Positions 1 through 11,188 of a stretch of 64,000 bases of DNA are shown here, one piece after another. The translations under genes were made by a program, and so were the position numbers. Within the stretch, counting starts at the first letter, position 1. Each line of letters begins with the position of its first letter. Under the pieces are notes generated by a model. The model saw only the letters and a list, made by a program, of their open reading frames with translations, did no database searches and was not told where the DNA came from. Origin of the DNA: Stictocephala bisonia (taxonomy: Eukaryota > Arthropoda > Insecta > Hemiptera > Membracidae); the NCBI GenBank assembly GCA_035578905.1, contig JAQJVL010000327.1, positions 257,001-321,000 on the forward strand, given 5' to 3'.

Positions 1-901
1 TCCAAAGTTGTTACCACAATTGGTAAAATATATATCTACAGGGGTGTCAAACCGTATTTTTAGAGTGCGTCAATGCAACATGACTATCAGTCCCTCCACT
101 AATTATTTTCAAGGGAGTTAGGATGATTGAAGGCTTGAAACAGCAACTTCCTCCAGGGGCCATTTGTAGACTATTAGATAAGGGGTGGTTAATTGATACA
201 GAAATTGTTGAAGACTGACGATTTTCTGACACATATCCCCGCAGGAAGACCAGCAGTATTGTTTATGGATTCCCATGCATTTCACCTCAGTCCCGGTCTT
301 CTTTCAAAAGCAGCACAAAATGATATTCACATTGTAACGTTGTAACACATATATTACAACCACTAGATGTAAGCGTTTACAAATTATTAAAATCTGCTTT
401 TCGAGAATAAATTTATACTTTTATAAGAAAAGCATCTACAAGAGCACGTGGGCACAATAAACTTTAACGGTGTTATGACATACCTACTTGAAATCGTTCA
501 GTCACTCCAAAATCATTGCAGGGAAACGGAATTTATCCTTTTAAGAGAGATGCAGTCCCAGATTCAGCTTTCGTACCTTCAGAAAAAAGTAAAGACACAG
601 GGATAGGCTTACGGGTCGAGCTTGAGCAGTCGAGAGCTTACAGTTGAGCCTAGAGAACTAGACTCACTTTTTCAAATTCATAAACCAAGCAAAGGTGTTT
701 TCACCGAAAAATGGAAACTTAGCCATTCCTGGTTTTTCAAATGGAGCAGAACAAGTAATTCCTGTAAAACGCATAAATGAAGCGAATTGGATAAAATGTA
801 ACTTTTGTCAAATTTGGTATCATTGCACTTGCCAAAATTTTAAAGAAAATCAAGTGGTTTTCATGTGCTCTAATTGTAAAATAAACAGTGACTCAGAATA
901 A
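1..901 (+). pseudogene. pogo/Tigger-like DDE transposase, C-terminal part, decayed
   Basis: This is the 3' portion of a Tc1/mariner-superfamily (pogo/Tigger type) cut-and-paste transposase that runs in from beyond the window edge. Visible landmarks, in shifting frames, are PPLIIFKG and PPGAICRLLDKGW near 90-195, then LFMDSHAFH near 261-288 (the second catalytic Asp block of DDE_1 proteins), then LQPLDVSVYKLLKSAFRE near 355-410 (the third catalytic block). The C-terminus (about 750-900) is a PHD-like zinc finger with the pattern C-x2-C-x4-WYH-x2-C ending in C-x2-C, followed by a stop. Insect pogo-like transposases often end this way. Stops at about 85 and 217 and several frame changes show it is dead. 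The first catalytic Asp and the DNA-binding domain would lie upstream of base 1. No terminal inverted repeat is seen on the right side. Confidence 0.8.
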
Positions 902-1093
902 GCTTAGCTGGCGTATTAATCAGAATATAGGCCTGTCTCTATGTTAAATAGTATCTATGTATACCAATAATTAATCCTTTTTATTTCACTCAAACTTTCA
1001 CATGTAATATTAAAGAAATTTGTTCATAATTTTTCATTTATCCTAAGCTAAATATATATTTAAAAGCTTGCTAAACTAATTAAAAATCTATAC

Positions 1094-1200
1094 AAGGTAA
1101 TAACGTGATAGTACAAGGCTACCAATACCACGCGATTACCTTAGTATTGACAATCCCGTGATATCACGGGTATATCTCAATGCTATCACGAGATTACTTT
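1094..1200. repeat. small palindromic (fold-back) element
   Basis: About 105 bp whose two ends are near-inverted copies (AAGGTAATAACGTGATAG at the left and the complement of CTATCACGAGATTACTTT at the right, 15 of 18 matching). A 16-bp perfect palindrome CCCGTGATATCACGGG lies inside at 1155-1170. The CACG/CGTG core recurs in several inverted positions. It looks like a short MITE or fold-back sequence. No coding capacity. Confidence 0.5.
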
Positions 1201-1804
1201 AACCATACATTGTTATAAAAATTATATTTTATTTTAATAATTGCTGTAATTATAGCTACATAACTTTAGCCCAAGATACTAAAAAAACATATTAATTTCA
1301 ATAGCCACAAGCAAAACAAAAAATATTGAATTCTTGTTTATCTTATTATGGTTTTTACAATTGTATCGTTAGATTACCTGAATTCACCCTACTATTCAAG
1401 AAGTTTTAATTTTAATGGAGTTAGACAGTTACTTTTTTGTGTACTCTTTTTAAAAGTATTTATATGTAAATATATTTACATGTTTTAAATGAGTACAAAC
1501 AATATTTATATTCCTGTTTAAAGTAAATACTACAGTGTACGTGCTCGTGTGTGTGCATCCATATACGTGTGTCTCTTATGTTATTATGTAGATATTAGTG
1601 TTATGGATTTTATCTTGTTTATACATAAGAGATGTAGTATCTACTCACAAATACAAAAAAAACACACTTCTCGTTAAATTGTTTTAGTGACATACTCGCT
1701 AAAATTTTGATTTTATAATTACAGTATTTGAATAAGGCAATACAATGTAAGCAAAAATCTTTTTTCTGGCCTAAAGCAACAAGAAAGAATCGTTGTTGCA
1801 AATA

Positions 1805-1845
1805 TTTATTAAATATGCAATCTTTATTATTGCATATTTAATAAA
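1805..1845. other. perfect 16-bp stem hairpin, AT-rich
   Basis: The arm TTTATTAAATATGCAA (1805-1820) is exactly complementary to 1830-1845, with a 9-nt loop. It is a probable fold-back remnant; nothing else supports a structural RNA gene. Confidence 0.5.
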
Positions 1846-1932
1846 GATATTAGATAAACTGTCAACAACAGTTCAAAGTATAAATAGTTTTAAAATCTTC
1901 ATTAAAAATAATCTCAATAAATATTTGTTCAT

Positions 1933-1966
1933 GTCTGAGGATAACGCCTTGTAAGGCGAAAGGCAT
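1933..1966 (+). other. CTGAGGA-stem-GAAA structured motif
   Basis: CTGAGGA is followed by a 6-bp stem CGCCTT-GT-AAGGCG and then AAAGG. This layout resembles the conserved core of hammerhead-like motifs seen near the ends of some retroelements, but three unpaired bases precede the stem, so it does not fit a catalytic hammerhead strictly. A similar arrangement occurs near 55,115. Confidence 0.25.
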
Positions 1967-3320
1967 CACAAATATAATTAATTTTACTGTAGTATTTGAG
2001 AATTTTAAAATTATTTATACTTTAAATTATTTCTCCAATAAATAACTCCAAGAAGAAATGTCAACAAATGGTAATTTCCCAAAAATGAATCCAATAAACA
2101 ATAAAATTGCAAAAAGCAAAATATACTAAATGCGTTTTATGGTACTCTCACCACCAAAGTCTAACGCAATGTAGCTTAGTATAGTAAAAGATGGCGAACT
2201 TAACCCTAGCACTCTCCATAATCAATTCTTGACCCCACCGCAATGAGATATAGGGTTTCTCTCCGAGGTTCATGAATATGGATGGGTTATCAAGTATTCT
2301 CACTCGGAATTGTAAGCTTTTTTAAAAAACGACAGAACTAGAATTTTAATTAGAAATTAACTTTAAAGTAAATTTATATAAATAAAAAGTAAATATCACT
2401 GATTAATTCAACAGACTCACCTCTCTACATCAATAATTACCAGATACAGAAGATTAAAACTAAACTCATATATTATTTAGTTAGTGTAGATGTACAATAA
2501 GCCTGGATTCCACAACTAAATGTGTTTCAGGCGGATATAAATTTTTAAAAAACTCTCCTTATGAGAAGAATGTGTTTTCTATCCTAGGATAGCAAGTCCT
2601 ACAAACCTTCGTTTCTGATTGCTCTACACAAGAATTTTGAAAAAAATCTGTTTGTGTATGGTAAATGGAGTTTTAGAAAACTCGAATTTCTCGTTAACTT
2701 ACGTGTTTGAACAATTTTCTTAACACTGTATTTTTTTAAATCGTAAGACCTGGATAACTGAAAAATATTACTCATTCGTTTATGATCAATTTAGATATAA
2801 AATTAGCAATTTCTTAAATTTTCAATTTTAATTGTAATTCTATCTTTACAATACTAGAAATTCTTGTACTATCTTTAGTCCATTTTAAGAAGATTACATT
2901 AAAAAGATATAGTAGTGCCCATTATTGCCAGATTTATTTATAAATTGCCCAATACCACTGACGTCTGCATCACATCTAATCAGCCAACAAGTGAGCATAA
3001 ATGTCTATTTTAAAATTATTTCATTAATATACATTTTAAGGGACGAAGCTTAGACTTAAACAGTTAAGTATAACAAATATGGAAATATAATTAGCTATGT
3101 CTCTTAGTTCGCTTCATTTAACCAAACATAAACACGTAGAGTTACAATTGTACGTAATAGACTAGTTTAATCTTGTAAATAAAATATGTTCCAATTAAAA
3201 TTACAATTGTTTTAAACTATACAACGAAAGAAGACATGACAGACACCCCTTCAACTACCTAAACTATGACGTATTATTCTACGTTGTCAAACTACGATCG
3301 GTTCACTCCGTTTGAAATGT

Positions 3321-3418
3321 CACTCTGTCTCTGAGAAATCTAGTTTTACGGCCTCAAGGGGCGGGACGATGAAACTCCTTAGTCCCGGAACTTTGATTGT
3401 TTCCTTAACGGTGATGGG
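3321..3418 (+). repeat. dispersed ~95-bp repeat, copy 1
   Basis: It begins CACTCTGTCTCTGAGAAATC and contains TTTTACGGCCTCAAGG and TTTGATTGTTTCCTTAACGG. Two closely similar copies lie at 10,932-11,024 and 11,103-11,188, and a diverged one is possible near 49,840-49,917. It has higher GC than its surroundings. It is probably the conserved end of a non-autonomous mobile element; no tRNA-like promoter boxes are seen. Confidence 0.6.
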
Positions 3419-5280
3419 ATACTCTTTGTACAAAGCAGAAAAACGATTTTGTTTATGTTTCTGATTGTGTTTATTTCTACACAAAGACTTTTCATTTGTT
3501 TCAAGAAATCTATTCTATTACTTGATGATAAAGTAGGTTTTTCAGCTCTTTACGGTTTGACTCGCAACTACCAAAACTATATTAAATACAACGGTTAATT
3601 ACTAGTAATGTTTATTTTTATTTTACCTATCGTTTATATAAGTAATATTTAGCACAGCTAAACCGTTTGGTCAAGTAAAAATGGTACTTCATAATATCAA
3701 AGAAAGTAATAATAAAACAAATAAACAATAACAAATTTAATAAATAAAGTAAATAAATCTAATTTATAATTGCTGTAAAAAATGTTGGAAAATTAATATT
3801 CCATTATCTTAAGTAACGATTGCACGGTAAATTCAGGTTCTTGAATCAATTAATGTTATCATAAAACTGAGTTTTCTTGGTATAATTTAATTGGAGTTAT
3901 TGATAAGTGTTTTTCACAGTATAGATCATATTCGAAGAATAGTCATTCCTGCTTAAGTGTTTTGTTTGATAAACTAATATTTTACTCAGGAAAATGATAA
4001 TTATTTGTCAAATTATGGTTACGCGGTTACGTTATTTGCTGTTTCCGTAGGTAATCCCTTATTAAGATAATTGGATATAAATGTTATGGGTTTGGATTGA
4101 TTTTATGGAGTTTAGCTCTAAATTGTTTGGAGTTTAGCTCTACTAAATAAAAGTACTTTTTACCTATTCATAGACATTTGACCAGGAAATATTGTCCTTG
4201 TAGAATACTGACATTTTGACATTGCGAGGTTTCCATATCCCAGTTCAAATCTCCATCTTGCTTATTGCTTTCAGGACTCTGAAAGGGCAGATTGGCTCCT
4301 TGTATGACACTGGGACAATATTAGCATTTGGCCCTCTCATCTTTCAAACAGATACATGACTTACTAATAATCTTGTGTTCATAGTAAAAATGTTCATAAA
4401 TCCTTTTCAATTTCATAAATAACGCCAACCAATAAAATAAATATATGAAAATCACTAAGCATATAGCTAAGTGGTTAACATTTCACTAGCATTACCAATA
4501 AACATCTTTTTTTTGTTATAAATAAATATGTACTATCGTCAAGAAGTAAAACACGTACTTCAAGCTAGCAAACTTTTCACTTGGTTTAAAATAATATTAA
4601 ATTTGGTGAATTTATATTTTTAAAGGAACATTTGAGTCCTACTACATTGAAAGATGTACTTTATATATTAAATTTTATTACATAAGTATTTGCTTAACGT
4701 GTTTATGCAATGGCCTTAGATTGGTAGACATTCTAAGTGTACCAGAGTAAACAGTTCAGGCAGCAATATCAACTAATTAATAATAGACACAATTACCAAT
4801 GGAGGTAATTATTATCATGAAGTATATTAATAGGCTGTTTTAATAACTCGTACAATCAACTTGTAAGATCCACAACACACTTGTAGTGTAACAGTTTGTA
4901 AAAATTATATTACTAAATTATAATACTAAATGAAATGTAATACCACGATTTCATCAAAATTACTTGTACTTTTTGTTATAAATGTGCATATAAAAAACTT
5001 TATTTGTTTAATTTCAAGAAACAATTTAACTACCGATCAAGTAGATTATTATATAATTTAGTAATATAATTTTTACAAACAGTTACATAACACTATTAAA
5101 CAGCCACTACATAATTCCACTTAACAAATAACTGTTGAATGCAATTAGGTAGACCGTTTGATTCTAAAATTACGTATTATAAAATAAGCTTGGTTATATA
5201 ATAATTTAAAATTTAGACAGCACTGTATACTTGATTATCAGGAAGAATTGATAGATATTATAAACAAAAATTACGTGTAT

Positions 5281-6140
5281 ACAGGGTGTGACTAAAATAC
5301 TTGGAAAAACTTCAGGAGGTTGTTCCTGGGGTCAAAACAAACCAAAATGTTCATATAAACATATGTCCTAATATGCACAGTTTTTCTGTCTGACTGTCTT
5401 TCTGTGTTTTTTACATTATAATTTTTTTCTCAGCAACCATTGAAGGTAGTGTTTAAATTTGGCACATATGCTATACTATAGTATTATCAAACTGGGAGTG
5501 CGGCTGGACGCCAGGTAGGTTCACTAACACACACGCAGTGGATTAGGACCGACCCAACCCATCCGGGACCGGCTGCACTTCGGCTCGATTACTTACTAGT
5601 TGACTTTTCCAATCATTCACTATCTTTTTTAATTTTGTCATTTTATCTCAAAATTGTCAATAAATATGGAATCTACTCACAATTACAAGAAAAGTGATAC
5701 CAAACGTATTAGTTAATTTAGTTTATCTTACGAAAATTGTTCACAGCAATTTATAAATAGTGCAATAATTTTCAATACTGCAACTAGTTTACTTAAGACT
5801 CACTACAGCAAATGTTAGATTGCTTGGTATCATTATTCTTATAATTTTGACCAGATTTCATATTTATTAACCATTTCTATATAAAATACTGATTCACTGG
5901 AAATGTCAACTAAATGACTAATCGAGCGGAAGTGCGGCCGGTCCTGGGTGAGTCCTAATCCGCTTCGTGTGTTTTAGTGAACCTACAACTAGCTACTTGT
6001 AGGTCCAGCGCCACTACCAGTTTGATAATGTATAGTGGTTCTCTATTACAGAAAAAAATTTAAAATAAATTCGTTTGATAATTTCAAAATAGTGGCTATT
6101 TTAAAACTTTGACGTTAAAGTCCATTAAATTACACCCTGT
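5281..6140 (+). mobile_element. MITE copy 1, carrying a nested element
   Basis: The left end ACAGGGTGTGACTAAAATAC and the right end (inverted ACAGGGTGTAATTTAATGG) flank this copy, with TA on each side, suggesting a Tc1/mariner-type or similar short inverted-repeat element. The left ~200 bp matches the reverse complement of 6400-6625, and the right ~90 bp matches the reverse complement of 6326-6400. The two are therefore copies of one ~300-bp family in opposite orientation. This copy is longer only because of the insertion at 5483-6029. Confidence 0.7.
5483..6029. mobile_element. fold-back element nested in the MITE
   Basis: The ends are ATTATCAAACTGG and its complement CCAGTTTGATAAT. Long, imperfect inverted arms (about 5483-5600 and 5914-6029) share blocks such as TAGGTTCACTAA, GGATTAGGAC and GGCCGGTCCTGG-like sequence. 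The flanks carry TATAG on both sides, a likely short target duplication; the uninterrupted sister MITE reads through this point. No open reading frame inside, so it is non-autonomous. Confidence 0.65.
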
Positions 6141-6325
6141 ATAAAAATAACACAAAAGTGATCTATTTTAGTAAATTTGATGATAAAACGAACGATACCT
6201 TATTTATTGAAAATAAACAAGAAATACACAATATGTGGTATTTCTTTTTTGTTTTCAAGACATAAGGTGTCATTACTTTTATAATTAAATTTACTACAAT
6301 TTATCACTTTTCTGTTTTTTTATAT

Positions 6326-6625
6326 ACAGTGTGTAGTTTTTATGGAATTAAACGTCATAGTTTTAAACTAGTCACCATTTTGACATTTTTTACGAATTTT
6401 TAAAAACAGTTTCTATAATAGAGAACCACTAGTATAGCATTTGTGCTAGATTTCAACACTCTACCTTAAAGATTGCTGAGGAAAAAATATAATGTAAAAA
6501 AACAGACGGACAGACAGACAGAAAACGGCGCATATTAGGACATATGTTTATATGAACTTTTTGGTTTGTTTTGACCGCGGAAATAACCTTCTGAAGTTTG
6601 TTCAAGTATTTCAGTTACACCCTTT
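6326..6625 (-). mobile_element. MITE copy 2, opposite orientation
   Basis: This is the same family as 5281-6140 read on the other strand. It has the subterminal block CATATAAACATATGTCCTAA and the central TAGAGAACCACTA. Ends are ACAGTGTGTA on one side and TTACACCCTTTA on the other. At about 300 bp it gives the intact length of the family. Confidence 0.7.
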
Positions 6626-6919
6626 ATTAAACCGCATTCATTTGTTATTGTCCATCAATTATTTAAAATGCACATTCCATTGTAATTCATGATTAAACTG
6701 CGTTTACCAACCATCCATTTCGATATTTATTCACCATTTATTTCATTATATTATAATTGTACTAATAAAAAATTATAGAACACAAATTTACTTTGTTTCC
6801 TGTCATTTCTAAAAATATTTTTTCATTCGGGATAGTTCCTAGACATTGTATGAAAGAAATTAATTTAGGTATTTACGTATTTAGGTTCACAAACAACACA
6901 AGTATCAACCAATACAATA

Positions 6920-6921
<2 letters not shown>

Positions 6922-7017
<96 letters not shown>

Positions 7018-7033
7018 CCCCCCCTCTCTCTCA
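6922..7033. repeat. (CT)n microsatellite
   Basis: An uninterrupted CT run of about 92 bp (6922-7014), then AATCCCCC and a short second CT run. The apparent Ser-Leu and Arg-Glu open frames over it are artefacts of the dinucleotide repeat. Confidence 0.95.
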
Positions 7034-7063
7034 GGTTATACGTCAGAGGGTAATGACCTTTGG

Positions 7064-7109
7064 CCCACCCGTACATTTACAGTGGTATTGGCCCACCAAC
7101 CCACCCAAA
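7064..7109 (-). repeat. 36-bp minisatellite, diverged single unit
   Basis: CCCACCCGTACATTTACAG followed by TGGTATTGGCCCACC is one and a bit units of the 36-bp repeat that forms the large array at 27,198-28,513 (here on the other strand). It abuts the 5' end of the truncated LINE that follows, and a second unit lies just beyond that LINE's 3' tail. Confidence 0.7.
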
Positions 7110-7136
7110 CACAAGCTTTTCGAACAAGCTTTTCCT

Positions 7137-8271
7137 GAGAAGAAAATGACAACTCGTAAAAAAATCCCCAGAAGTAAACTTTTCTTAAGTGCTGATCAGC
7201 AGAAACTTCGTGAGGAGGTAAAGGTTTGGTATTGTTTAACAAAGGATTTGGAATCTTCCCATGTGAAGAGACAGCATTTTTTTATCGTTAAAGCGACAAT
7301 ATAAGTCTAGTATTAGGATATCCAAGTCATCCAAAGTCCTGGACCAAATACAGAACTCTTCTAACAAAGTCAAGACTGTATGGAGTATAATCAATTAAAG
7401 TAGAGGCAAGGGAAAACATCCTCGTCATATCCCTCAAAGTGTCAAAGATGAAAATGGTCTTCTTATTAGTGACCCAAAACTAGTATCGAACAGTTTTAAT
7501 AATTTCTTTGTAAATATTGCCCAAAATGTACCCATTTCCAATAGGAGTTATCCCTCTCATTCTCAGGCCCCCCAAAACACATTTTGATTATTTTTTACGC
7601 CTGTCTCTGGAATTACAGATATCATCCTGTCTCTAAAACCTAAGTCATCTTCAGGGTGTAACAATATATCATCCAGGCTGCTAAAATCTTGTTGTGACAT
7701 TCTTGCAAAACCACTTGAGCATCTGATTAACTACTCTTTTCAGTGTGGAGTGTTCCCAAGTGCCTTAAAATTGGCTATTGTAAAGCCATTGCACAAAAAA
7801 GGGGATAGGGATAATCTTGACAACTTTAGACCAATATCCATAACATCAACTTTTTCAAAGGTTTTTGAAAAGGCAGTTCTCAGTAGATTGTGGTCTTTTA
7901 TAAATCATCATAATATCTTGTTCAACAACCAATTTGGTTTCGTAAAGGGAGGCTCCACTGTCAGTGCAATGTTCACACTCTTAAATAGAGTGGTTGGTGC
8001 CTTGGATAAAGGTAGGTATGCTTCGGGTGTCTTTTTTGATTTGCGGAAGGCATTTGATATGGTTTCCCATGATATTCTACTGGAAAAACTGGATAGGATT
8101 GGAATACATGGTGTGGCCAAGCAATGGTTTTCATCTTATATAAGAAATCGCCAACAAGTTGTCGAGATGTCTTTTGTTAATGGTGTCACTCTGAAGCGTT
8201 GTCGTTCTGATGTGCAAACAGTTATGGCGGGAGTTCCCCAGGGCTCCATACCTCGGACCCTTGTTGTTCAT

Positions 8272-8332
<61 letters not shown>

Positions 8333-9205
8333 ATGATCTGAAGAGTTGTATTCTTAATGCCCATTTATGCCTATTTGCTGACGACACATCAATTATAATG
8401 GATAATCATTGTCGTGATTCCTTGGAGGTCAACACTTTTGTGGACTCTAATAGAATCGTCCAGTGGTTTCAGGATAATGGTTTGGTCATAAACAGTGATA
8501 AAACTACTTTGCTGGATTTCTCTATCTCAGGGAAGCGTAATGATGACATCAGTGTTTTTGTTGACGATGTGGAGGTGTTTTCGAAACAGACTGTGAAGTT
8601 TCTGGGTTTGTCAGTGGACAGAAATTTAAATTGTTATTCCCACATAGATAATGTTGCACGGAAAGTTTGTTCTGGAATGTTTGTACTTCGTTCACTATCA
8701 CGTTTTACCAACACTGCAGTCCTTCTCACTACTTACTATGCTTTAATATTCCCTTATCTGTCATATGCAGTAACTATCTGGGGGTCAGAGAGATATACAT
8801 TAAAGCGAATATTTGTTTTACAATAGAAAGCATTACGAGTTGTTGCTGGGGTTCGTCAAAGAGAGTCTTGCAAAACTATTCTCAAGAATCTAAACGTTTT
8901 AACTTTTCCTAGCTTATACATTTTTCACACCTTACTATTTCTTAAACAGAACTATAGCTTTTTTTAGTCCCTTGTTCCACATACTAAATACAGTCTTAGA
9001 AATAAATATAATTTATAATCCCTTCCCATACCACTTCTTTTTTCAAACACCCCACACCTTTTACAATGCTGTAACTTTATTCAATGCCCTACCTTTATTT
9101 CTAAGAACAGAAATTGACTTAACCATTTTTAAAAGGAAGCTTAAGTCTTTTCTTGTTGAAAATTGTTTTTACTCTGTAGACGATTATATTAAAATAAGTA
9201 AGTAG
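7137..9205 (+). pseudogene. LINE ORF2 reverse transcriptase, broken
   Basis: This encoded the reverse transcriptase that copies LINE RNA at a nicked target. In order: a linker (KLREEVKVWYCLTKD... NKVKTVWSIIN, about 7195-7390); an N-terminal RT part with SSGCNNISSRLLK near 7650; AIVKPLHKKGDRDNLDNFRP near 7770-7830; QFGF near 7930; the first catalytic motif FFDLRKAFDMVSHD near 8030-8075; AGVPQGSI near 8227-8250; FADDTS (catalytic FADD) near 8370-8388; KTVKFLGLSVD near 8590-8620; and a tail ending FKRKLKSFLVENCF. Defects are frameshifts near 7277 and 8250, stops near 7398, 7587 and 8824, and a (TA)n expansion in the GPLLF-IYIND region. The longest open part is 7750-8826. CR1-like is judged from motif spacing; a Jockey-group relative is possible. 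Confidence 0.8.
8274..8330. repeat. (TA)n microsatellite inside the RT domain
   Basis: Fifty-seven bases of TA repeat sit exactly where the RT family has ILYIND. The natural TATATATC codons appear to have expanded, adding about 17 Ile-Tyr residues without closing the frame. The catalytic FADD follows downstream. Confidence 0.9.
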
Positions 9206-9307
9206 TACTTGTGTATTGTAATTTCACTGTACTTGGGTCTAGGTTATTGACGCATGCCAATACATGTATTTGTTTTATGGCAATAAAGTATGTTTGACTT
9301 TGACTTG

Positions 9308-9354
9308 ACACGTACAGTGGTATTGACCCACCCGACCACCCATACGCGTACAGG
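9308..9354 (-). repeat. 36-bp minisatellite, single unit
   Basis: CACGTACAGTGGTATTGACC followed by CACCCGACCACCCATACG matches the minisatellite consensus on the minus strand and directly follows the LINE 3' tail. Confidence 0.75.
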
Positions 9355-10931
9355 GTTGAACATTCTTATCAATTCTAAACATAATAATGTTCAACTTATC
9401 TTAATTTATGCTTTCTAATTCTAATTTAATTCTACCGTCGATAGTATAAAAACCAATAGCTCAAAATAATATACATTGCTGAAAATTATATATTTACTTG
9501 TCTACCATTTTGATGCTGACGTGCGGCTATCAGCACAGCACACCCTGCGGGAATTCTATGGCATCAATACTGAATAATAGGCATTGTCTACGATAATCCC
9601 TTGGAGCCGTCATACTAATGCTATCAGCAGACGCAGCATTTAGAATGTGACTGAAAACACTTGTCGAGCCTACGCCCTCAGTGGTATGGTGTTCATTTGT
9701 TGAAATATTTTCTTTAACTACTGAATGATACATAATGGAAAATAGTGTGAATGTAAACAATTCTTTAGGATATTAAACACTATTGTAACCGAACAACAAG
9801 AAACAATTTTGGTAAAAGCAAGGTCAGACTGAGATAATATATATTCTTGAGTGAATTTTTACGATATCGTGAAATTGGTGAATATTTTTACATTCAGGCA
9901 ACTGAAGTCCACGATTGTACAGATTAAACAGCAAAACATCTTGAATAATAATATGATTTTTTTGTTGTTATAGATTATACATATCCATGGATTATACATA
10001 CATTATTTGTTTTACATTAGTCTGACTGATGAATTAGCATGTACTTGAAAAATGTTAACTGGAAATATTTAAGTTTCTAAAATTTAATATTAACTGTCTA
10101 AATTAGGCCTCGTTGATAGCCTCACATACCAAGTTAAACTCAATATAACGAGTATATATAAAGCTGTCATCATGAACATTTGAAGTCTCTAAACTAGTCG
10201 TCAAATTTCCTTACAAAAATGTATATCTGGTATATACAGAATGCATAATATATATTCGTCACTAACTAACTGAAGTGTATTACAATAACCTTTAATACAA
10301 AGTCGTTGTGGAGTGGATATGTTTTTATATCCAGCTATAGTCAAGAAGTCCATACTATATTAAGAAGTCCATACTATATAAGAAGTCCAAACTAATATTA
10401 CAACTTATGGGTTTAATTTGTCAAACGCTCTAAAAATAATTTACAGTTCATTTCAATCTCCTTACACCTCAGTGTTGAATAAATTATTCTTGTCAGTTAA
10501 GACAGGCCAAACAACTCAATAAAGTGTGCTTAAATAACCCTATCTCGTAGCACTCTCCCTAATCACATTGTGTACCTCATCCGGGGGAGATATAAGGTTA
10601 CTCGCCAACAGTTATGAATATTTATTGTTGTACTTAATTCTTTTATCGTAATGCAATTTTAAAAACATAATATCCTTTCAGAATAAATGTCTAAAAAGAG
10701 AGGTTCGCATTTTTATTCTAAATTATTGCCTTTAATATGCAATACATACTTATTCCAAATTTTAAGTTTTACTTGTAAGAATTTTTCAATTTTAACGATT
10801 GTAATGTTTGTGATTATTCTTTAAATATGTTTATTAAAAAAAAAACTTATCTAATTAACAGCAATTCCACAACTAAACTATATCCCTCCCATCTTGCCAA
10901 AATTCAAATGATTCACTATGTTAGAAGTTTC

Positions 10932-11024
10932 CACTCTGTGTCTGAGAAATCTTGTTTTACGGCCTCAAGGGGACGCTGAAACTCCTTAGTCCCGGACCTT
11001 TGATTGTTTCCTTAACGGTGATGG
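10932..11024 (+). repeat. dispersed ~95-bp repeat, copy 2
   Basis: Near-identical to 3321-3418 over CACTCTGTGTCTGAGAAATC, TTTTACGGCCTCAAGGGGAC and TTTGATTGTTTCCTTAACGG. It lies about 80 bp from copy 3 in the same orientation. Confidence 0.65.
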
Positions 11025-11102
11025 AACCCTTTGGCCACTGTCGGGGAAATAATCAACTAGAGTACAAATGAGTTCATCCCCCTCCCTCTTTCTTGAAGTG
11101 TC

Positions 11103-11188
11103 CACTCTGTCTCTGAGAAATCATGTTTTACGGCCTTAAGAGGACGCTGAAACTCTTTAGTCCCGGATCTTTGATTGTTTCCTCAACG
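11103..11188 (+). repeat. dispersed ~95-bp repeat, copy 3
   Basis: Same repeat as copies 1 and 2 with a few substitutions (GGCCTTAAGAGGACGC, CTCAACG). Copies 2 and 3 have a spacing of about 171 bp and could be a local duplication. Confidence 0.65.

Larger units (their letters stand above)
1201..5280. other. AT-rich non-coding stretch
   Basis: I see no gene here; the open frames are short and resemble nothing I know. It holds a hairpin (1805-1845), a structured motif (1933-1966) and one copy of a dispersed ~95-bp repeat (3321-3418), each listed separately. A 14-bp motif GGAGTTTAGCTCTA occurs twice near 4110-4141. The stretch 2180-2330 shares blocks (ACCCTA, AGCACTCTCC, GAGATATA) with 10,530-10,640, so 2.2-3.4 kb and 10.5-11.2 kb may be copies of one element. 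Confidence 0.5.
7110..9307 (+). mobile_element. 5'-truncated CR1-like LINE
   Basis: A non-LTR retrotransposon fragment holds the linker after the endonuclease, the reverse transcriptase and the C-terminal region. It ends with a 3' tail of AATAAAG and the short repeat TTTGACTTTGACTTGAC, typical of LINEs of this group. It is bounded on both sides by minisatellite units, as if it landed inside a minisatellite or the minisatellite grew at its edges. ORF1 and the endonuclease domain are missing. Confidence 0.8.

Noticed and set aside
4243..4474. tRNA-like promoter boxes (GTTCAAATC at 4,243 and TAGCTAAGTGG at 4,464)
   Set aside because: The B-box-like string precedes the A-box-like string, and no cloverleaf can be drawn around either; probably chance.
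6793..7076. Ser-Leu and Arg-Glu repeat proteins
   Set aside because: Translation of the (CT)n microsatellite.
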